NCBI RefSeq assembly: GCF_001908205.1
Contig: NZ_LGHL01000109.1
Coordinates: 17,309-81,308 of the forward strand
Direction: 5' to 3'
Source of the DNA: Bradyrhizobium sp. NAS80.1
GTDB lineage: Bacteria > Pseudomonadota > Alphaproteobacteria > Rhizobiales > Xanthobacteraceae
DNA length: 64,000 bases
Part shown: in pieces, positions 1 through 8,904 of the stretch
Layout: every line of letters begins with the position of its first letter
Numbering within the stretch: the first letter of the stretch is position 1
Program-made: the position numbers and the translations under genes
The notes under the pieces: model-generated
Database searches by the model: none
What the model saw: only the letters and a program-made list of their open reading frames with translations
What the model was told of the DNA's origin: nothing

Positions 1-1
1 G

Positions 2-868
2 ATCAATCCCTATCGCGGCTGCGAGCACGGCTGTGTCTATTGCTTCGCGCGGCCGACCCACGCCTATCTCGGCCTGTCGCCGGGGCTCGACTTCGAATCG
101 AAGCTGTTCGCCAAGCCCGAGGCTCCGGCCCTGCTTGAGAAGGAGCTCGCCGCTCCCGGTTACGAGCCGCGGATGATCGCGATCGGTACCAACACCGATC
201 CCTATCAGCCGATCGAGCGCGAGCGCAAAATCATGCGCGGCATTCTCGAGGTGCTGGAGCGTACCGGCCATCCCGTCGGCATCGTCACCAAATCCGCGCT
301 GGTCGTGCGCGACATCGACATTCTCGCGCGCATGGCCAAGCGCAACCTCGCCAAGGTCGCGATCTCGGTCACCTCGCTCGATCCGAAGCTCGCGCGCACC
401 ATGGAGCCACGGGCGTCGACGCCACCGAAGCGGCTGGAGGCGCTGAAGCAGCTCTCGGACGCCGGCATTCCGACCACCGTGATGGTCGCGCCCGTGATTC
501 CCGCGCTGAACGATTCCGAGATCGAGCGCATCCTCGATGCGGCGGCTCATGCCGGCGTCAAGGAAGCCTCCTACGTGCTGCTGCGGCTGCCGCTGGAGGT
601 GCGCGATCTCTTCCGTGAATGGCTGATGGCCAATTATCCGGACCGCTATCGCCACGTCTTTACTTTGATCCGCGACATGCGCGGCGGTCGCGACTACGAT
701 TCGAAATGGGGCGAGCGGATGAAGGGAACCGGTCCGATGGCCTGGACCATCGGCCGCCGCTTCGAGATCGCCTGCGAAAGGCTCGGGCTGAACAAGCGGC
801 GATCCAAGCTGACGACGGATCATTTTGCGAGACCCAAGCGGAACGGCGATCAGCTCAGCCTGTTCTGA
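2..868 (+). CDS. PA0069-family radical SAM protein (5' end outside window)
   Basis: The reading frame is open from the first base, so the true start lies upstream; 288 residues are visible. Near the visible N-terminus is the radical SAM cluster motif CEHGCVYC (CX3CX2C), which binds the [4Fe-4S] cluster that cleaves S-adenosylmethionine. It is followed by the GTNTDPYQPIE segment typical of SplB-like/PA0069 proteins. The C-terminal part (RLPLEVRDLF, RGGRDYDSKWGERM) also fits that family. The substrate is unknown for the family. A VOC gene starts 24 bases downstream on the same strand, so the two may be cotranscribed. I am sure of the family but not of a reaction. Confidence 0.9.
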   Translation: MNPYRGCEHGCVYCFARPTHAYLGLSPGLDFESKLFAKPEAPALLEKELAAPGYEPRMIAIGTNTDPYQPIERERKIMRGILEVLERTGHPVGIVTKSALVVRDIDILARMAKRNLAKVAISVTSLDPKLARTMEPRASTPPKRLEALKQLSDAGIPTTVMVAPVIPALNDSEIERILDAAAHAGVKEASYVLLRLPLEVRDLFREWLMANYPDRYRHVFTLIRDMRGGRDYDSKWGERMKGTGPMAWTIGRRFEIACERLGLNKRRSKLTTDHFARPKRNGDQLSLF

Positions 869-892
869 GCGGCGAAGTGGAAGAGGCATAGC

Positions 893-1348
893 ATGAGTAA
901 AGAACTACCGGTCCCGGTGCCGCGGCTCACCGTCATCACGCTGGGCGTGAGTGACATCCGCGCCAGTATCGCTTTTTACGACGCGCTCGGCTTCTCGCGC
1001 CGGCTGAAGGTGACCGGCGAAGCCGTCGCCTTCTTCGACACCGGCGGTCCGGTGCTCGCCTTGTATCCCTGGGATCAGCTCGCGGCCGACGCCGCGTTAC
1101 CGGACAATCCGAGGCCAGCGGCCTTCCGCGGCGTCACGCTCGCCTGGAACTGTCGCGCGCGTGAGGAGGTCGACGCGGTGCTGGCTTTCGCCGTCAGCAA
1201 GGGAGCCGCGCTGCTGAAAGCGGCGCATGAGACCGACTACGGCGGCTATTCCGGTTATTTTACCGACCCCGACGGCCATCCCTGGGAGGTCGTGGTCGCG
1301 CCCGGCATCGAGGTCGGCGAGGACCGGCGGGTGCATCTGGCGGAGTAG
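893..1348 (+). CDS. VOC-superfamily (glyoxalase/bleomycin resistance-like) protein
   Basis: A 151-residue protein with one vicinal-oxygen-chelate fold. Strand-like segments LTVITLGVSDIRASIAFY at the N-terminus and a GGYSGYFTDPDGHPWEV segment at the C-terminus are the hallmark of this superfamily. Single-domain members normally dimerise to build a metal site, and function ranges from glyoxalase to antibiotic binding, so no substrate can be named. The ATG follows a GAAGAGG ribosome-binding sequence. It lies 24 bases after the radical SAM gene and 76 bases before rnhB, on the same strand. Confidence 0.85.
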   Translation: MSKELPVPVPRLTVITLGVSDIRASIAFYDALGFSRRLKVTGEAVAFFDTGGPVLALYPWDQLAADAALPDNPRPAAFRGVTLAWNCRAREEVDAVLAFAVSKGAALLKAAHETDYGGYSGYFTDPDGHPWEVVVAPGIEVGEDRRVHLAE

Positions 1349-1424
1349 GCCACTGGCCTGAATATCGGGAATTGTCCGGGGTTCCCGGTTGCGCTGGCCA
1401 GCCCGCTTGCGCACGATACCGGCC

Positions 1425-2297
1425 ATGATTCGAGATAAATCCGCCAAGAAGCCGGCCAAGGGCGCTCCTAAGAAGGATGTTGCCAAGAAGGCTACGTCTG
1501 CGAAGGCGACAAAGGCTTCCGCGACCAAGGCTTCTGCGAGCACTTTGACCGGCAAGGGCGTGGGCAGGAAGGGCGTCATCACCGTCGCTTCGCCGAGTTT
1601 TCGCCGCGAGCGGGCGCTGATCAAGCGCGGCGTCTGGCCGGTCGCGGGCTGCGACGAGGCCGGCCGCGGGCCGCTCGCCGGCCCCGTGGTGGCGGCCGCG
1701 GTGATTCTCGACCCCAACCGCATTCCGCGTGGCATCGACGATTCCAAGCGCCTGACGGCGGAGGAGCGCGAAAAGCTGTTCGACAAGATCTGCGCCACCG
1801 CGCAGGTCTCGGTCGCCGTCGCCTCGCCCTCGCGAATCGACCGCGACAACATCCTGCGCGCCTCGCTATGGGCGCTGAAGCGCGCCGTGGTGGCGCTGCC
1901 CGAGGCGCCCCGCCACGTCTTCGTCGATGGCCGCGACCGGCTCGATACGGCCTGCGACTGCGAGGCCGTGATCGGCGGCGACGGGATTGTCCTGTCGATT
2001 GCGGCGGCTTCCATCGTCGCAAAGGTGACGCGCGACCGTCTGATGTGCGCGCTGGCGCAGGACTGCCCCGGCTACGGTTTTGAGCAGCACAAGGGCTACG
2101 GCGTTCCCGAGCATCTCGACGCCCTCGACCGCCTCGGCCCCTCCATCCACCACCGCAGCTTCTTCGCGCCGGTCGCCGCCGCCCGCGCCAAGCACATGCC
2201 CTGGACCGTCGAGCCGGTGCGGGACTTGTTTTCTGTCACCGAGATTGAGGTGCAGGTCGAAGCGAGCGTGGAAGTCGACGCGTCGGCGGAGCTCTAG
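1425..2297 (+). CDS. rnhB: Ribonuclease HII with Lys/Ala-rich N-terminal tail
   Basis: RNase HII cleaves the RNA strand of RNA-DNA hybrids and single ribonucleotides embedded in DNA. The catalytic signature AGCDEAGRGPLAGPV, the FVDGRDRL segment and SIVAKVTRDRLM supply the acidic active-site residues. From the ATG chosen here the protein has 290 residues, longer than the usual 200-230, because about 50 residues rich in Lys, Ala, Ser and Thr precede the fold and a short acidic tail (EVQVEASVEVDASAEL) follows it. An in-frame TTG at 1389 would add 12 residues; neither start has a strong Shine-Dalgarno sequence. The tail resembles the one on ppdK in this window. Confidence 0.93.
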   Translation: MIRDKSAKKPAKGAPKKDVAKKATSAKATKASATKASASTLTGKGVGRKGVITVASPSFRRERALIKRGVWPVAGCDEAGRGPLAGPVVAAAVILDPNRIPRGIDDSKRLTAEEREKLFDKICATAQVSVAVASPSRIDRDNILRASLWALKRAVVALPEAPRHVFVDGRDRLDTACDCEAVIGGDGIVLSIAAASIVAKVTRDRLMCALAQDCPGYGFEQHKGYGVPEHLDALDRLGPSIHHRSFFAPVAAARAKHMPWTVEPVRDLFSVTEIEVQVEASVEVDASAEL

Positions 2298-2447
2298 GAT
2301 TTATCCTTCAGGGGAGAAGAGTTGCCGCGCTTCTCCCTGAATGCTTCCACGGAAGTCCAGTTGCCACGACGAGCAGCGCCCTTTATCAAAATACGGGTGA
2401 GCGAATAGGGCCGGCTGGACGGGTTGGCTGCATCTTTCGGACGTTGC

Positions 2448-3956
2448 ATGCGGTTTACCTCCCTGGTCATCGAGCTCATTCGCGCCCGGCCGCGGCTGAT
2501 CGTGTGGATCGCCGTGCTGCTCCAGGCCGCGATGTGGCTGTTCGTGGCGCTGGTGTTCTACCGCAGCCCGCCCGGCAGCCTCGCGACGCTGCTGGCCTTT
2601 GGCCGCGAATACCAGGTCGGCACCGATCTCGGTCCGCCCTTGCCGATCTGGCTTGCCGACATCGCCTATCGCGCCGCCAGCGGCCACATGTTCGGCGTCT
2701 ATGTGCTGGCCGAGCTCTGCGAGATCGCGACCTTCATCGCGCTCTATCATCTCTCCCGTGCCGTGGTCGGCTCGCAGCAGGCGGTGCTCGCGGTGCTGCT
2801 GACCATGACGGTGCTGGCGTTCTCCTCGCCCGCGCTCGACTTCGGGCCGCTGGTGCTGGCGCGGCCGCTATGGGCGCTGCTGCTGTTGCATTCCTGGCAA
2901 ATCATCGGCCAGCGCCGCGGCAACGCCTGGTTCGCCTGGTCGATCGAGGCGGGCCTGCTGCTGCTCACCACGCCCGCAGCGATCTTCCTCCTCTTGCTGC
3001 TCGTCGTCTTCGCGATCTCGACCGCCGGCGGCCGGCGGACGCTGCGTGCGCTCGATCCACTGTTCGCGCTGGTCGTCGTCGCCGTCCTCGCGCTGCCCTA
3101 CGCGGTCTGGCTGATGCGCGCCGAGACGCTGGTCCTTCCAGCGCTGCCGCGAGTCGCCGAGCTGAACGCCCGCGCGATCCACGCGGCTTGGCTGCTCGGA
3201 GGGCTCGTGCTTGGGGCTGCGGCAATCCCGGCGCTGACCTTCCTCAACACGCGCCTGTTCGTCGCCAAGGGCGAGGAGGCGCCGATCATCTTCCGGCCGC
3301 CGGTCGAGCCGCTGGCGCGCAACTTCGTCTATTTCTTCGCGCTTGCCCCGGCGCTCGGTGCGGTGCTGATCTCGGGCCTGCTCGGGCTCGATTCTGTCGT
3401 GGGCGGGGCCGGTGTCGTGCTGGTCATGTCCGGGCTTGCCGTGGTCGTCACGGCCGGTGACCTCATCGCGATGCGCCGCGCGCGGATGCTGCGGATGGTG
3501 TGGGCCGCAGCTGTCGTGGCGCCTGCGATCGGTGTCGTGCTCGCCGTGCTTTTCTTGCCCTGGACCGGCGTCCATGAGATCGCGACCTCGATGCCGGCGC
3601 GCGCGATCTCGGATTTCTTCGACGAGAGCTTTGCCCGCCGCACCAATCATCGCCTGCGCGCGGTCGCCGGCGAGACCCAGCTTGCGAGCCTGATCGCGCT
3701 GCATTCGGGCCGGCCGCATCTGTTCATCGACGCCCAGCCCGCGCGTACGCCGTGGATGACGCCGGCCAAATTCAGCGAGACCGGCGGCGTCGTGGTCTGG
3801 CGCGCCTCCGACACCGCCGGCACCCCACCGCCCGAAATCCTCGCGCGCTTCCCGGGCATCGTGCCCGAAGTGCCGCGCGCCTTCGAATGGTTGGTGACCG
3901 GACGCCAGCAGCTGCTGCGCGTCGGCTGGGCCATCGTACGGCCGAAGGGGACGTAG
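2448..3956 (+). CDS. GT39/ArnT-like integral membrane glycosyltransferase family protein
   Basis: A 502-residue, strongly hydrophobic protein with about ten membrane-spanning segments. The first periplasmic loop (GREYQVGTDLGPPLPIWLADI) has the acidic, proline-rich look of polyprenyl-phosphate-sugar-dependent glycosyltransferases of the GT39/PMT_2 type, and a soluble C-terminal domain follows the last helix. Donor and acceptor are unknown. The ATG at 2448 is preferred over an in-frame TTG at 2424. It stands alone, 150 bases after rnhB and tail-to-tail with the uracil-DNA glycosylase locus, from which it is separated by a palindromic repeat. Confidence 0.75.
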   Translation: MRFTSLVIELIRARPRLIVWIAVLLQAAMWLFVALVFYRSPPGSLATLLAFGREYQVGTDLGPPLPIWLADIAYRAASGHMFGVYVLAELCEIATFIALYHLSRAVVGSQQAVLAVLLTMTVLAFSSPALDFGPLVLARPLWALLLLHSWQIIGQRRGNAWFAWSIEAGLLLLTTPAAIFLLLLLVVFAISTAGGRRTLRALDPLFALVVVAVLALPYAVWLMRAETLVLPALPRVAELNARAIHAAWLLGGLVLGAAAIPALTFLNTRLFVAKGEEAPIIFRPPVEPLARNFVYFFALAPALGAVLISGLLGLDSVVGGAGVVLVMSGLAVVVTAGDLIAMRRARMLRMVWAAAVVAPAIGVVLAVLFLPWTGVHEIATSMPARAISDFFDESFARRTNHRLRAVAGETQLASLIALHSGRPHLFIDAQPARTPWMTPAKFSETGGVVVWRASDTAGTPPPEILARFPGIVPEVPRAFEWLVTGRQQLLRVGWAIVRPKGT

Positions 3957-3959
3957 TTG

Positions 3960-4122
3960 CTCTCGTGCCCCGGACGCAGCGCGGCATGCAATGCTGCGCT
4001 GCTGAGCCGGGGCCCATCTTTCAGCGGATACATGGGTCCCGGCTCTGCGATGCAGCGCCATAGCGCGTCAAAGACGCGCGTGAACGCGCTGGTGGCGCTG
4101 CATCGCGTCCGGGACACGAGAG
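3960..4122. repeat. Intergenic palindromic element
   Basis: The segment opens with CTCTCGTGccCCGG and closes with CGGGACACGAGAG, and contains nested inverted repeats such as GATGCAGCGC versus GCGCTGCATC. A shorter element with the same termini occurs at 14160-14216. It ends two bases before the stop codon of the uracil-DNA glycosylase locus, between two convergent genes, so a transcript-end role is possible. Confidence 0.7.
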
Positions 4123-4124
4123 CA

Positions 4125-4930
4125 TTATCCCGCCAGCACTTTCGCGATCGTCCGCAGGTCCTGCCAGGCCAGCCGCTTGTACGACGGCGAGCGCAACAGA
4201 TAGGCGGGGTGGAAGGTCGGCAGCGCGCGGATGGTGCGTTGACCCGTGTCGTAGTCGAACCAGCGGCCGCGGGTGCGCATGATGCCTTCGCGGGTCGAGA
4301 GCAGCGTCTGCGTCGAGGGATTGCCGAGCGTCACCAGCAGATCCGGGTTCGCGAGCTCGATATGGCGCTGGATGAAGGGCAGGCAGATCTGCGTCTCCTG
4401 CGGCGTCGGCGTCCGGTTGCCGGGCGGCCGCCAGGGAATGACGTTGGTGATGTAGGCCGTGGTGCGGTTGAGCCCGATCGCGCCGATCATGAGGTCGAGC
4501 AGCTTGCCGCTGCGCCCGACGAAGGGCAGCCCCTCGATGTCCTCGTCGCGGCCCGGTGCTTCGCCGACGAACATGATGCGCGCCTGCGGATTGCCGTCGG
4601 CGAACACCAGCCGCGTCGCGGTGTGTTTCAGCGCGCAGCCCTCGAAGCTCTGCATCAGCTCGCGCAGCGCCTCCAGCGTCGGTGCGGTGCGCGCAGCTTC
4701 CCGTGCCGAGGCGATCGCGACGTCGGGCGCCGGTGCGGCCTCGCCGCGCATGACCGCGGGCGCGGCGACCGGCCGCGGAGCCTGGCCGGCGGTGGTGGGC
4801 GCGGGGCCGGAGGCGGGGCGTCCACTTCCGCCAGGCGGTCAATTGGTTCCTCCGCCAGCGCGCAGTCGACACCCGCCTCCAGATAGAAGGCCAGGAGCTC
4901 GCGGACGGTGGGGGCGGGTTCGGGGATCAT
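4125..4930 (-). pseudogene. Uracil-DNA glycosylase (family 4/5-like), apparent frameshift
   Basis: Two frames together make one 268-residue uracil-DNA glycosylase. The N-terminal frame starts at the ATG at 4930 (MIPEPAPTVRELLAFYLEAG). The C-terminal frame, from about 4800 downward, holds the motifs VGEAPGRDEDIEGLPFVG, NVIPWRPPGNR, LVTLGNPSTQTLL and FHPAYLLRSP of the Fe-S uracil-DNA glycosylases that remove uracil from DNA. The frames join in a Pro/Ala linker near 4795-4812, where one extra C on the coding strand would restore continuity (APPPAPAPTTAGQAPRP). Either a base was lost from the GC-rich sequence or the gene is really broken. Both halves look fully conserved, so I favour a sequence error. 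It is divergent from ETF-QO. Confidence 0.82.
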
Positions 4931-5065
4931 GGGAAAGTCTGACTATTAGTTCAGTTTAGGCCGCCTTGCATCCCAGCGGAACGCATTTCCGTGGTTGTCC
5001 TACCCGGAAAAATCGGAAACAAGGGAGCGCAAATGACAAGGAACCGTCTCAAGGGCTGAGATCAG

Positions 5066-6727
5066 ATGAGCACCGAAGAACTTCCCCCGCGCGAATCTAT
5101 GGAATTCGACGTCGTCATCGTCGGCGCCGGCCCCTCGGGCCTGTCGGCCGCGATCCGGCTGAAGCAGCTCAACGCCGATCTCAACGTCGTTTTGGTGGAG
5201 AAGGGCTCCGAGGTCGGTGCGCATATTCTCTCGGGCGCCGTGATCGACCCCGCCGGGCTCGACAAGCTGATTCCCGACTGGCGCGAGGATTCCGACTGCC
5301 CGCTGAAGACGCAGGTCAAGGACGACCGCTTCTACTGGATGACGGGTGGCGGCGCGATCAAGCTGCCGAACTTCATCATGCCGCCGCTGATGAACAATCA
5401 TCACTGCTATATCGGCTCGCTCGGCAATGTCTGCCGCTGGCTGGGGCGGAAGGCCGAGGCGCTCGGCGTCGAGATCTACCCGGGCTTTGCCGCCGCCGAG
5501 GTGCTCTATGACGAGGAGGGCAAGGTCAGGGGCATCGCCACCGGCGACATGGGCATCGGCCGCGACGGCAAGCCGAAGGACTCATTTACCCGTGGCATGG
5601 AATTGCTCGGCAAGTACACGCTGTTCGCCGAAGGCGCGCGCGGCAGCCTGACCAAGCAGCTCATGGCGAAGTTCGCACTCGATTCCAAGAGCGAGCCGGC
5701 GAAGTTCGGCATCGGCCTCAAGGAAGTCTGGCAGATCGACCCCGCCAAGCACCAGAAGGGCATGATCCAGCATTCGTTCGGCTGGCCGCTCGACCTGAAG
5801 ACCGGCGGCGGCTCGTTCCTCTATCACTACGACGACAATCTCGTCGCGGTCGGCTTCGTCGTGCACTTGAACTACGACGATCCGTATCTGTCGCCGTTCG
5901 ACGAGTTCCAGCGCTTCAAGACGCATCCCTCGATCCGCGGCACCTTCGAAGGCGCCAAGCGGCTCGCCTATGGCGCGCGCGCCATCACCGAGGGCGGCTA
6001 CCAGTCGGTGCCGAAGCTCAGCTTCCCCGGCGGCGCGCTGATCGGCTGCGCGGCGGGCTTCGTCAACGTGCCCCGCATCAAGGGCGTGCACAATGCGATG
6101 GGCACCGGCATGCTCGCCGCCGAGCACGTCGCAGGCGCGATCGCGGCCGATCGCGCCAATGACGAGATCGTCGAGTACGAGAACGCGTGGCGCCAATCCT
6201 CCGTGGGCAAGGACCTGTTCCTGGTCCGCAACGTCAAGCCGCTGTGGTCGAAGTTCGGCACCGTGCTCGGCGTCGCGCTTGGTGGCTTCGACATGTGGTG
6301 CAACACGCTGTTCGGTGCCTCGCTGTTCGGCACGCAGTCGCATGGCAAGCCCGACCGCTCCACGCTCGATCCGGCCAAGCAGCATGCACCCAGGAACTAT
6401 CCGAAGCCGGACGGCAAGATCTCGTTCGACAAGCTGTCCTCCGTGTTCCTGTCCAACACCAATCATGAGGAGGACCAGCCGGTCCATCTCCGGGTGGCCG
6501 ACATGAACCTGCAGAAGACGTCCGAGCATGACGTCTTTGCCGGTCCCTCGAATCGCTATTGCCCGGCCGGCGTCTATGAGTGGGTCGAGGAGGGCGGAAG
6601 CCCGCGCTACCAGATCAACGCCCAGAACTGCGTCCACTGCAAAACCTGCGACGTGAAGGATCCCAACGGCAACATCACCTGGGTTCCCCCGGAGGGTGGC
6701 GGCGGCCCGAACTACGAGGCCATGTAA
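5066..6727 (+). CDS. Electron transfer flavoprotein-ubiquinone oxidoreductase
   Basis: ETF-QO passes electrons from the electron transfer flavoprotein, the acceptor of acyl-CoA and other dehydrogenases, into the membrane ubiquinone pool. The 553-residue protein opens with the FAD dinucleotide fold VVIVGAGPSGLSAAIRL. It ends with the ferredoxin-like segment that holds the [4Fe-4S] cluster, with Cys499 and Cys522, Cys525 and Cys528 (CVHCKTCDV). GIGLKEVW and GGSFLYHY are conserved internal blocks. Length and both cofactor sites match the family, and no residue appears to be missing. It starts 135 bases from the divergent glycosylase start, so that short gap holds both promoters. Confidence 0.97.
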   Translation: MSTEELPPRESMEFDVVIVGAGPSGLSAAIRLKQLNADLNVVLVEKGSEVGAHILSGAVIDPAGLDKLIPDWREDSDCPLKTQVKDDRFYWMTGGGAIKLPNFIMPPLMNNHHCYIGSLGNVCRWLGRKAEALGVEIYPGFAAAEVLYDEEGKVRGIATGDMGIGRDGKPKDSFTRGMELLGKYTLFAEGARGSLTKQLMAKFALDSKSEPAKFGIGLKEVWQIDPAKHQKGMIQHSFGWPLDLKTGGGSFLYHYDDNLVAVGFVVHLNYDDPYLSPFDEFQRFKTHPSIRGTFEGAKRLAYGARAITEGGYQSVPKLSFPGGALIGCAAGFVNVPRIKGVHNAMGTGMLAAEHVAGAIAADRANDEIVEYENAWRQSSVGKDLFLVRNVKPLWSKFGTVLGVALGGFDMWCNTLFGASLFGTQSHGKPDRSTLDPAKQHAPRNYPKPDGKISFDKLSSVFLSNTNHEEDQPVHLRVADMNLQKTSEHDVFAGPSNRYCPAGVYEWVEEGGSPRYQINAQNCVHCKTCDVKDPNGNITWVPPEGGGGPNYEAM

Positions 6728-6736
6728 GGGCGCCAA

Positions 6737-6753
6737 GTGACCAAATAGGTCAC
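6737..6753. promoter_or_regulatory. Inverted repeat GTGACC-N5-GGTCAC
   Basis: A perfect 6-bp inverted repeat with a 5-base spacer lies ten bases after the ETF-QO stop codon, at the head of the 294-base gap before the TPR gene. The form suits a dimeric transcription factor site, but there is only one copy and no regulator can be assigned. It could equally be a weak hairpin at the transcript end. Nothing else in the gap is recognisable. Confidence 0.25.
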
Positions 6754-7021
6754 GAAGGGTGATGTAGCGCACGTTCGCGTGAGAACGGGGGCGCGGCACG
6801 CGGTCGCGGCCACGATAAGGCCATAGTAGCAGCGTCTTGGGGCTCGACTGGCCGATTTGGAGCGTGCGGAGGGGACCGCACGGTCCGAATCCTTGCGGTG
6901 AAGCGCCAAAAGCGGCATTGTCCGGCCCGACGGTTCCGGGTCCCGATGCCACCGGCCGCGTTCGCATGCGAGACGGCCTACTGCTGCAAACCCAGGCACC
7001 ACCAACTCAAGGCGAGCCCTG

Positions 7022-8818
7022 ATGTTTTCAAATCGTTTCAACCGCTGGACTGCTGCTGCCATCGCCCTGATGGGCACCGCGATCGCAACAGTCCCCGGCG
7101 CGGTCCTGGCGCAGACGCCGGACCATCCGTCCGACACGGCGGCGCAGTTTCCGAGCCGAAACGATCTGAAGTCGCTCACGACCTCGGGCAGCTATCTCGC
7201 CGCCCGCCACGCCAGCGTCGAGCGCGACGCGGCTTCGGCCGCCGCCTTCTACCGCTCGGCGCTCCGCACCGATCCGAAGAACAACGAGCTACTCGACCGC
7301 GCCTTCATCTCCTCGGTCGCCGACGGTGACATCGACGAGGCGGTCAAGCTCGCCGAGCGCATCCTCACGATCGACAAGACCAACCGCGTCGCGCGTCTGG
7401 TCGTCGGGGTGCGTGATCTCAAGCTGAAGAAGTACGCGACCGCGCAGACCAATATCAATCAGTCGATCCGCGGTCCGATCACAGATTTGGTCGCCACGCT
7501 CCTGTCCGGCTGGGCCGCCTACGGTGCGGGCGATGCCAAGGGCGCTGTTGCTACCATCGACAAGCTGGCCGGCCCGGAATGGTATCCGCTGTTCAAGGAC
7601 CTCCACGCCGGCATGATCCTCGAACTCGCCGGCAAGGAGAAGGACGCAGGCACTCGCTTCGAGCGCGCCTACAAGCTCGACGATTCCATGCTGCGCGTGA
7701 CCGAGGCCTATGCACGCTGGCTGTCGCGCAACAAGGATGCCGCCGCTGCGACCACCGTCTATGAGGCTTTCGACAAGAAGCTCGCCCGCCATCCGCTGGT
7801 CGTGGAAGGGCTGCGCGAGACCCGCGCCGGCAAGAAGATGCCGCCGCTGGTCGACTCCGCGCAGGCCGGCGCCGCCGAAGCGCTGTACGGCATCGGCGCG
7901 ACGCTGACCCGCCGCGGCGGCGAGGATCTGGCGCTGGTCTATCTCCAGCTCTCGCTCTATCTCCAGCCCACTCATCCGCTGGCGCTGCTCTCGCTCGCCG
8001 ACCTCTATGAGTCGGTGAAGCGGCCGCAGATGGCGATCAAGATCTATGAGCGCGTGCCCTCGAGCTCGCCTCTGAAGCGCAACGCGCAGATCCAGCTCGC
8101 CATTGACCTCGATTCCGCCGACCGCACCGACGAGGCGATCAAGATCCTCAAGGGCGTCACGTCAGACGATTCCAAGGATCTCGAAGCCATCATGGCGCTC
8201 GGCAATATCGAGCGCGGCCGCAAGAAATTCGGCGACTGCGGTACGACTTATTCGCAGGGCATCGAGGTTCTGCCGGCCGGCAACGACAAGGCCAACAGCG
8301 TCTGGTACTATTATCGCGGCATCTGCGAGGAGCGCTCCAAGCAGTGGGCCAAAGCCGAAGCCGACATGAAGAAGGCGCTCGAGCTGCAACCCGACCAGCC
8401 TCATGTCCTCAACTATCTCGGCTATTCCTGGATCGACCAGGGCGTGAACCTCGACGAAGGCATGAAGATGATCAAGCGCGCCGTCGAGCAGCGTCCCGAC
8501 GACGGCTACATCGTCGACTCCCTTGGCTGGGCCTATTACCGCATCGGCAATTACGAGGAGGCGGTGAAGAACCTCGAGCGCGCGATCGACCTCAAGCCCG
8601 AGGATCCCACCATCAACGATCACCTTGGCGACGCCTATTGGCGCGTCGGTCGCACGCTGGAGGCCAAATTCCAGTGGTCGCATGCCCGCGACCTCAAGCC
8701 CGAGCCGGATGACCTTCCGAAGATCGAGGCCAAGATTGCCAACGGTCTCACCGAGGACAATTCGAACTCTTCAGCGGCACAGGCCGAGAAGAAGAAGGAC
8801 GACGGCAAGGGCGGTTGA
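7022..8818 (+). CDS. Exported tetratricopeptide-repeat protein
   Basis: A 598-residue protein with an N-terminal signal peptide (RWTAAAIALMGTAIATVPGA, likely cut after AQA-like residues near 30) followed almost entirely by TPR helices. Clear repeats occur at the C-terminal end, for example NYLGYSWIDQG, DSLGWAYYRIGNYEEAVKN and DHLGDAYWRVGRTLEAKFQW. Such proteins are periplasmic scaffolds for envelope assembly; a specific partner cannot be read from the sequence. The charged C-terminus (AEKKKDDGKGG) is low complexity. It precedes ispE on the same strand, but a palindromic repeat separates them. Confidence 0.85.
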   Translation: MFSNRFNRWTAAAIALMGTAIATVPGAVLAQTPDHPSDTAAQFPSRNDLKSLTTSGSYLAARHASVERDAASAAAFYRSALRTDPKNNELLDRAFISSVADGDIDEAVKLAERILTIDKTNRVARLVVGVRDLKLKKYATAQTNINQSIRGPITDLVATLLSGWAAYGAGDAKGAVATIDKLAGPEWYPLFKDLHAGMILELAGKEKDAGTRFERAYKLDDSMLRVTEAYARWLSRNKDAAAATTVYEAFDKKLARHPLVVEGLRETRAGKKMPPLVDSAQAGAAEALYGIGATLTRRGGEDLALVYLQLSLYLQPTHPLALLSLADLYESVKRPQMAIKIYERVPSSSPLKRNAQIQLAIDLDSADRTDEAIKILKGVTSDDSKDLEAIMALGNIERGRKKFGDCGTTYSQGIEVLPAGNDKANSVWYYYRGICEERSKQWAKAEADMKKALELQPDQPHVLNYLGYSWIDQGVNLDEGMKMIKRAVEQRPDDGYIVDSLGWAYYRIGNYEEAVKNLERAIDLKPEDPTINDHLGDAYWRVGRTLEAKFQWSHARDLKPEPDDLPKIEAKIANGLTEDNSNSSAAQAEKKKDDGKGG

Positions 8819-8825
8819 TCCAGAC

Positions 8826-8870
8826 GCATGATCCGGAAAAGTGCGTAGCGGTTTTCCGATAAGATCATGC
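8826..8870. repeat. Palindromic GCATGATC element, copy 1
   Basis: GCATGATCCGGAAAA and TTTTCCG...GATCATGC form a long hairpin with a four-base bulge. The same element in the opposite orientation is at 12199-12243. It lies between the TPR gene and ispE and could stabilise or end the upstream transcript. Confidence 0.75.
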
Positions 8871-8904
8871 GCGACAAAGAAGTGCGTTTGGGGGTTGGTC
8901 GCCA

